Shown: positions 48,213 through 54,904 of the stretch, one piece after another | How positions within the stretch are numbered: the first letter of the stretch is position 1 | Layout of the letters: every line of letters begins with the position of its first letter | From: Pezizomycotina sp. ARF18 | Taxonomy: Eukaryota > Ascomycota | Length of the DNA: 54,904 nt | Assembly: GCA_002224055.1 (NCBI GenBank) | Contig: AZLU01000118.1 | Location: 41,955 to 96,858, forward strand | Direction of reading: 5' to 3' | Notes under the pieces: model-generated | The model's input: only the letters and a program-made list of their open reading frames with translations | Databases searched by the model: none | What the model was told of the DNA's origin: nothing | Program-made: the position numbers and the translations under genes

Positions 48213-48754
48213 ATGGTAAACGAAGAAGAGTCCGCCCCGCCTCCATCCTCGACACATTCTCCCCGTCCGGACGCTATCGCAAATAATATCCCTCCAACTA
48301 ATATACTACGCCTCCGCCTTCGTCCTTATCCTCTTCACCACCCTCGTAGCCGGCACGCCGTTCTCCTCGACCTGATATTCTCATGGCGGAACCTGCGCGG
48401 GGATAACACGATAGGTGGATGTTAGGGCTTGTGTGGATGCTGAACAGCCTCTTCACCGTCGTCGCCATAACGCTGGTGGTGGTGCGGACGAAGCTGGTGC
48501 TTGACTTCGCGCTGACGGTGCACTTCATACACCTCGTCGTGACGACTTTTTATACCGGATCGCTGCCGTGGAATTGGCTGTGGTGGCTGTTGCAGTTCAG
48601 CTCGACGGTGCTGATGATCAGCCTCGCGACGTGGACCTGCCAGTGGAGGGAGCTCAGGCCGATATCGTGGGGAGGCGGCAAGAAGGGGGGCGGTAATACA
48701 AGGTCGGCTCCCGATGCTGGTCCGTCTTACGAGATGGTCACCAATGCCGTTTAA
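48213..48754 (+). CDS. SYS1: Sys1, Golgi membrane receptor for Arl3/ARFRP1
   Basis: Sys1 is a four-helix protein of the late Golgi that recruits the small GTPase Arl3 (ARFRP1) and hence Arl1 and golgins. The start at 48213 gives MVNEEESAPPP, then ILDTFSPSGRYRKIISLQ. The helices are LIYYASAFVLILFTTLVAG, MLGLVWMLNSLFTVVAITLV, LVLDFALTVHFIHLVVTTFY and WLWWLLQFSSTVLMISLATW. Between the first two is the conserved luminal LDLIFSWRNLRGDNTIGW. The tail TCQWRELRPISWGGG has the family Arg-Glu-Leu-x-Pro-Ile element. Three single-base losses break the frame: CC near 48238-48246, CC at 48365-48366 and GG at 48414-48415; each is restored by one extra base of the same kind. No intron is needed. Confidence 0.93.
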
Positions 48755-49685
48755 GATGGAGGGTTCTTTCTTTCATTTTCTTTTTCTTAGGGGTTTTCGT
48801 ATACATCGTCTTCATGTTCTTTGAGAACATCGTCCAGCGGGTCTTTCCTTTGTTCACCATTCGTTAGGAGTATAAGATGAATTATATATTTGCTGGGATT
48901 TTTATTATTGCGTTCTTTATTTGCAAGATTTTCTGCCAATATACAATGCATTCCTTCTAATTATAGTTATTCGCTCATTATCGTTGTCTATCATCAAAAG
49001 GAACGGCGTCTCTATCAGCTTCATTTCATTCCTCGCGTCCCTAGACAAGCGTCGTGTCTCATAAGAAAGTCTTTGCTAAGTTCTTCTAATCTACATACAC
49101 TGTAATATATATTCTATACTCATATTTTTCTCGTCTCACATCTATGACTTTAAAGAAGGACCACATTCTTAGCGTAAATCAATTTCAATATGTTTTATCG
49201 ATGCTATATTTTTGCTCAAGTAACCTTTCATTAGCCGGTTTCTAGTGAAGCTATCCTCTCAACTCAGCTTCAATTCCACTTAAAGCCTGTTTAAAGTCCA
49301 ATTGAAGTATGCCTTAAATTTGACGACGATCACGGGGTCAAAGCTAATATGGAAAGACAATGGCTGCTAGAAGATTTGAGTAGTGTGGATATATTTATGT
49401 TTATATATGTTTCCCGTTCCTTTTATAGGCATGTAGCTTTTTTTACAAAGGAAACCACCACTTCGTAATTTGAAGTATTTAATCGAACAACAATCCATGT
49501 AGCACCAAAACGCTTTACCATCATAACATAAAAACGCCGTGTAACCCGAGCATGAAAATGCCGAATCAAATACCAAGAAATCCAATCAAGCAAGGAAACC
49601 AAACACCCAAGTATGTAAGTATATACAGGAAGCAGAGTAAAGTTATTTTTTTTTGACAAGAGTAAAAGATATATCGTGAGGCGCC
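48755..49685. other. convergent 3' intergenic region
   Basis: 930 nt between convergent SYS1 and the transcription-factor gene, AT-rich with no recognisable gene. Confidence 0.6.
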
Positions 49686-50160
49686 TCAATTAATAATCAG
49701 CGACACCATCATGCCGTACTCATCGATATTGGCGTACCAGAGGTTCAAATCCGGATCGTCGTGAGCCGCAGCGGCCGCATTACCGGTCCCGTATATCGAA
49801 CTCGCCATGAGCAGCACCTCATACTTGAGCATCCCCTTTCCCTTCGTTCTGATAATATCCAGTCGTACTCTTCCTCCCACTCTGACCTCTTCGATGCATT
49901 CCACAGTTCTTCGTCGCGGGTAAAGGTAGCTCGAAGAGGCCGTCGCACTTGGATTTCGAGAGGTAGTACGAGATGTCGTAGAGGAGGTCGAGGATGTATA
50001 GGAGCGCGCGGTGCGGCGGATGGACTCGAAGAAGAGCCACTCTTCCAGACAGGGCGGCGGCCCTCGACTTCGGCTTTGCACATGTAGCGGCCGGAGGCGA
50101 CGAGGCGTTGGCATAGTTCCTGCAGGAAAAGAGTACAGTGAATATAAATATCTCCGGTCT

Positions 50161-50195
<35 letters not shown>

Positions 50196-51593
50196 GTAGA
50201 GCAAGATTGAGATACTTACGTGCATATTGTACAGTATAATTTTGAACTTGCTCTTGATATTCGGATCGTCCTCCATGCACCACAGAACGACGTACATGAC
50301 GATCGCCTGCGTCGCTCCTAAGAGCTCGAGGTCGTTATAACGGTGTACTCCTTCATTATCCGGCCGCACTCCATCTCGATGACCCGCCAGACCAGCTCCG
50401 CGTGTCCCGCGTCTTGATCTTGTTCATCTGCATTATGCTCGTGCAGTTCGACAAGGCGGTGCCGCATTTTCCGGAGGTGTACATGTAGTGGTTTACGAAC
50501 GGCGGAGGTTCGACGTCCGCAGCATCATCGTCGGAATGATCGTATTATTTTTTTACGTACTCGTAGCTCGGGTTGTGCGGCTTTTTTGGAGGAGGGCCGG
50601 AGGGTCCGGGGTATTGTGGTTGGCTTGATTGCCGGGGGGAGTCGCCGAGCATGTTTACGTTGCAAGGGGAACTTATGCTGCTGGTCCTGCTGCTGGTGCT
50701 AGCACTCTCGATCATACGGCCGGTGGAGTCATGTTGGTCCGCGATGTCGGGAAGCCGAAGAGGTCGGGTAGGAGCATGGGTGCGGTGTGGACGGGGAGTT
50801 GAGCTGCCAGTCAAAGTTGAAGTTGCTGTTGCAGTTGTCGCCGCTTAAACCCGGGGATATTATGCCTTGGTGTACTGCTGGCCGCTGCCGTACATGTTTA
50901 CGTCGTTGTAACTGTCTGATGAGGGTGCTGTTGTTGTCGTCGCGGATGATGGTGCGGTCGTTGTGGAAAAGTTGTTTGGCTCCGACGCTGTGGTGTCAGA
51001 GGCGGGATGGAAGACGTTGGTTGCGCTGTTGTTGTAGACGGTCTGGGAGCGGCACCTTTACCAGAAAGTGTGACAGGCGCAGACTTGTGCACGTAACGGC
51101 ACTCTAATCCTTTCATCCGGCACCTCGAACACTTCGGCAACAATGTGTCGCATCTTGTTTTGGTCTTCACACAGTGTACGCACGATTTCTGCTTCGTCAG
51201 CCTCTCGCCTGCCGGTTTCGTCTTACAATTATTCGCGTGCCTGTTCCTGCTGCTCTCTTCTCGAACGTCTTGTTGCAGTACGCGCACGAAAAATGCGAGG
51301 GCGCCGGTGGAGGTTGGGATGGCGGGTTCGAGGTAACGACTGTACCTGTTGCCCCGCCGTCGACGACGACGAAGCGGAACCCGGTCGTCGTCAAACTCTT
51401 TGGCGAATTGGGGTTCGAGTGCGATGATACGGAAGTAATAGAATTCGACGAATTAGGAGTACGATCTCGCTCGCGCTCGTCGAAGAGGATGATGTATCCA
51501 TAGGTTGAAATTGTGTCTGGTTCCGAGACTCGGACAGCCTCTGGCCCGTCGCTGTTCGTGGAACTGTTGCTGCAGCTGGATCAGGGTGGCCAT
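49686..51593 (-). CDS. transcription factor with C2HC finger plus Zn2Cys6 cluster
   Basis: The N-terminal region is Ser/Thr/Asn-rich (QPMDTSSSSTSASE; TPNSSNSITSVSSHSNPNSP). A classical-like finger follows at about 51310-51230: FSCAYCNKTFEKR, then after a frame change NRHANNC, giving C-x2-C-x12or13-H-x3-C. Just after it (51215-51090) is a Zn2Cys6 cluster: KQKSCVHCVKTKTRCD followed by KCSRCRMKGLEC. A Gln/Pro/Ser-rich linker leads to a regulatory domain with LELLGATQAIVMYVVLWCME, KSKFKIILYNMH, a WLFFESIRRT block and LPATKELWNASKRSEWEEEY. The end is DDPDLNLWYANIDEYGMMVS plus LIIN at 49686. An intron at about 50120-50218 contains an A32 tract (minus-strand sense). The start could be 51593 or 51666. 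The DNA target and pathway are unknown. Frame changes are numerous. Confidence 0.82.
50162..50193 (+). repeat. T32 homopolymer inside an intron
   Basis: Thirty-two T residues on the plus strand, lying in an intron of the minus-strand transcription-factor gene between a GTAAGT donor near 50218 and a CTGCAG acceptor near 50119-50124. Confidence 0.9.
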
Positions 51594-53987
51594 GGCTCCG
51601 TTTTAGATGTATAAGTCCCTGCTTAACCGACTGCGTACCGAATAAAAAAACAATACTAGGAGCCAAGTAGGAGGTACTTCGAGTTGGCTGGTTGGGAATT
51701 ACGGAGGCCGTGGTAACTGGGTGCCGTGGACCCGTGAACGCCTATCTAGAGTGGGCCTGCTAATAGACAGTGCGTTGCCAAAAGGATCGAAAGATATGTA
51801 TTCCGAGGGTATTCCGAGGAAAGCTTCGCTGGAAAAAGAATGCGTCCTGCGAGAAATAATACAGGAATTCCAGCCATCAGCCTGGGGGAACCATCCCAAC
51901 ACCCGGCTCCCTTTTTGTACGATATAAACTCCTCTCCCCCATCCCATTCTCCCATCCTCGCGTGCTGGGTTAGTGGGTAGCATCCATGCCACTATCTTAG
52001 GCGGTCCAGGAAATTTTTTCTCACCCCGGTTGTGCCTTCGAATTTCGATTTGATGGTAAGCATTACTAGCGTTACCGGTAATGCAGCGACTCTTCCATCG
52101 GATTTGTTGTTTTATTCGAAAGATCGAGTGAACGAGTCAGGTCAACCGTCGATGTATCCTACGACACACAGATACCTTGAAATTACCTCCGAGGTACTCG
52201 CTGGCTCGGTATTAACAGCGCCCGTTATTAGCTGATAACGGAGATTTTGCAGTATTCTAATCACTTCAACTCCGAAGATCGTTGTACCTGAAAGTACCGA
52301 GATGGGCTTCGGAACTTTAATCTATCCGGAAATTGTAGATAAACACCCGGAATTCCGGTATTGAGTCAGGGTTTATTGAAAGTGGCTATATTACGCCCAT
52401 ATGAAGCTGTTAAACCTGAGTCTTTCTCTCAAAGAACGCTTTCTCGACCGAGAAAAGCCCTAGATATTGCTGAGTTCAAGGTGCGTGACTTGGTGTGTGT
52501 GCTTCGACCTTCCACGTTCTAATAGAGGCGTTTCTCCCCACACTCATTATTTATGCCCGTTTTGATGCCCTCGAATCAGACGAAGAAAGGAATGACTGAA
52601 TGCCGAAACTAAATGAACAGTTAACAGTTTACACAGATTCTTTTACATCTTCTCTGTTTATATTTCTGTCCGTCTGCAGGTTTTATCGCGCTATCCCTAG
52701 ATCAATCACGAAATAAAGAAAGAAAAGAAGGACTGATTACCCTGCAGGAGCTCGACATGATCTCTTTGTAAAATAGGATTGTAGAAATTGACGTATTTTT
52801 CCTATCAGATCAGAAGGGATGGATCATATAGTATTCAAGTATTAACAGGTCAAGTTCACTAACCGAAGAAAACGTGGATGTTGCTGCAGTTTCGGTCAGA
52901 GACGAGTAATATTATTTGATTAATATTCAAGACCATTCCCCTATAAAGCATTACCAATCCCATCTAAAATTCTCTTATAGCTAGCACGTGCACCGGCACG
53001 GCCAGATCTCTAGATATTCTACCACAAGCTTGTACAGATGGCTTTTAAATCAAAAGGCTACAGCTAGCTTCGCAAGATGCACTTTTTCCCTCGTGTCAAT
53101 GATCGAGCTTTGAATTTGTCGTTGCATGCGCAGAGGTACACAGTATTTATATTATATTCTTGAAACCCAATCTAGAATAATCGTGCACGGCGCAGACCGC
53201 GCATAGGGTTCCGGCCAAACACCGAGTGTTACTATTACATCTAAATAATAATCTATTATAAGCACTTGACCATGAGGTATCTGCAAAGGATGATCTTAGG
53301 TATCAGGTCTTATAGTCTGGTGCACATGGTAATCTCTAGTTTATGAAATTCCAGTTTTCATTTAGATGCCAGGCTAGACACGCTCAATAATACTAGCAAT
53401 ATTCAGTAATTATAATTGTGTTTCCGTATCTAAGTTAAATAGATGGTCCCAAGCTTATAAGGTTTTATATATAAACCGGGACCTGTGTAGCTATGCAATT
53501 AACCGGTTGTGATTATTTATCGAACCTGAAATATCATTGGCTAACAGAATTATTGCTATTATACAAACCTGCATCTGTAATAATTGTAGACTTGCCGTTA
53601 CGTGTTAAATGTGCTTATAGCATGCAATGTAGGTAAGAACTGTCCAACCCGATTACAAAATGGATTGATCGCTATCACGCACTTTCCTACCACCTTGAAA
53701 ACCACCAATTTCGTATAGAGCTTGTACGAATTGGAACGAAATAACAAGTCATATACCCCTACTTGATGTCAATCGCAAATTAATCACTTGACGATATATA
53801 CAGTTGGAGGCCTGGATGCTTCGATGCCAAAAACGACTGAGCTTAGAAATCAAAACACATGGATACAAACTCCAGCAAACTCAAGAAATCTGGCCGCGCT
53901 AAGAAACACGCTAAAGATCCTAACACTCGAATGGAATGAGGTCGCAATCTTGCCTTCATCGAACTCTTCCATCTGCCCTCCAGTCCT
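51594..53987. other. gene-poor AT-rich region
   Basis: 2.4 kb upstream of the transcription-factor gene. It is AT-rich from about 52240 onward, without long homopolymers, and I see no recognisable gene, RNA or transposon feature. Confidence 0.55.
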
Positions 53988-54541
53988 TTAGTGGAGTATA
54001 AGCCAACCTATCTCCCATTCCTCCCTCCGGACGGGCATCCATTCACCCAAGTCCTTCTCGCTCAAATATACACCGATTGGCGGCGCGGGTTCCTTCCATA
54101 GCGTGGTCCAATTATGACGGTGGACATAGCGCCAGCCTCCGCGGTGGGAAATACTGCACCGAGCGATTCCGCGACGACCGAAGGCAGAAAAGTTCTTTGT
54201 GCGTCATGACCGTAAACTGTGGCGTCCGCCGAAGAATCTGAATCGGCAGAGTGTCTTGTAATTTGGCATAACTACGCGATAAACGTGAAGCCGGGGCTCG
54301 CTGATAGTGAGGTACAGGTCTTCAGCCGCATCCAAGTGAAGGCGAAAGGGAGTTGCTGAACGAGCGGCCTATGCATTGGCCCAAGCGAATGCTCATTGTC
54401 GACACGAGCTTGGAGGTACCCTCGTCGGTTTGCTAGCGGACAGCTGCAGGACCATGACGTGGAGATTGAGACATAATCTCGATTTGCCTTGGGTAACATT
54501 TGATCTTCTGCTCTGGCGTCGATGGTTGCGACACGAACATG
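53988..54541 (-). CDS. probable gene C-terminus, unrecognised
   Basis: Minus-strand pieces in alternating frames read coherently: FRLHLDAAEDLYLTISEPRL, HVYRVVMPNYKTLCRF, then QILRRTPQFTVMTHKELFCL, SSRNRSVQYFPPR, then GWRYVHRHNWTTLWKEPAPP and IGVYLSEKDLGEWMPVRREE followed by WEIGWLILH and a stop at 53988-53990. The Trp- and Tyr-rich composition and the absence of stops except at the two switch points suggest a real protein, broken as other genes here are. A possible ATG lies at 54541 (MFVSQPSTPEQ), but the first part is not connected confidently. I recognise no family. Confidence 0.35.
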
Positions 54542-54904
54542 GTTACCGCATGGGAAGCGACAGGTTGACGCAGATTGCCAGCTAAAGAAGATTGTGATAT
54601 GGGGAGAAAACTAACAATTCGCAGGAATAAATGTTACTTACAGTTCTTAGATTTAGACGTCTGATTTCTGCTCGAAAAATTATGTGTGCTCTTAAAGTCC
54701 GCGAAGAGAAGGGATGAACCAGTCAGGCCAAATGACAAGTTATGCTTTGGGTGACGATCGGAGGCGATTGATACAGGAAGCTGCATATTTTCTCCTGATA
54801 TGAAAACAGGTTCCTTTGGTCACCTTCCTTATTGTAAACCGCGAGCTCCTGTCTTAAGCGGAAGTTCGCCCGACACGACGCCGACATTCGTCCGTTAAGC
54901 ATCC

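Noticed and set aside
25562-52374. Shared 15-mer TTGAGTCAGGGTTTA near 25563 and 52359
   Set aside because: Similarity stops at the word edges; no longer repeat is visible, so chance is enough.
1-54904. CRISPR array, biosynthetic cluster or rRNA
   Set aside because: No spaced direct-repeat array, no PKS/NRPS/terpene signature and no rRNA-like segment seen.

Overview
This is nuclear DNA from a filamentous ascomycete (Pezizomycotina). The evidence is short introns of about 60-140 nt with GT...AG ends, a Zn2Cys6 regulator, and several proteins whose best-remembered relatives are Pezizomycotina-specific: an RPEL-repeat protein, a DUF7704 membrane protein, the Kelch-BTB Ral2-like protein, and a coiled-coil protein with an LDLEISN...LLAINKTLE core. 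I cannot name the genus. Long A/T homopolymers of 20-37 nt sit between genes and in introns, and one lies in an intron of the Zn2Cys6 gene.

Layout, left to right: the 3' exon of a secreted-type protein at the left edge; 3.4 kb of AT-rich DNA; a Ral2-like Kelch-BTB gene (-); 7.4 kb without a recognisable gene; RIF1 (-); ILV1 threonine deaminase (-); RCF1 (+); a conserved coiled-coil protein (-); DNA polymerase kappa (+); an RPEL-repeat protein (-); a DUF7704 membrane protein (+); a 3 kb repeat-rich island (foldback element, coiled-coil gene fragment, minisatellite, CACGTG palindromes); NBS1/nibrin (+); a small secreted cysteine-rich protein (+); RTC5/TLDc (+); a 68-residue protein (-); SYS1 (+); a C2HC plus Zn2Cys6 transcription factor (-); and a probable gene C-terminus (-) near the right edge.

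Nearly every gene is broken into two or more reading frames, yet the broken pieces join into one conserved protein each. Where I could locate the break, it is almost always one missing base in a short run (GG, CCC, GGGGG, TTTT). In-frame premature stops by substitution are not seen. The likeliest cause is a consensus sequence with homopolymer deletions, so I treat the genes as intact in the organism. Coordinates below span the whole gene, introns included.

Four of the twelve clearly assigned genes act in telomere or DNA-damage biology: RIF1, polymerase kappa, NBS1 and, by name only, RTC5. They lie within about 32 kb, interleaved with housekeeping genes (ILV1, RCF1, SYS1). They are not co-oriented, so any link is synteny rather than an operon-like unit.
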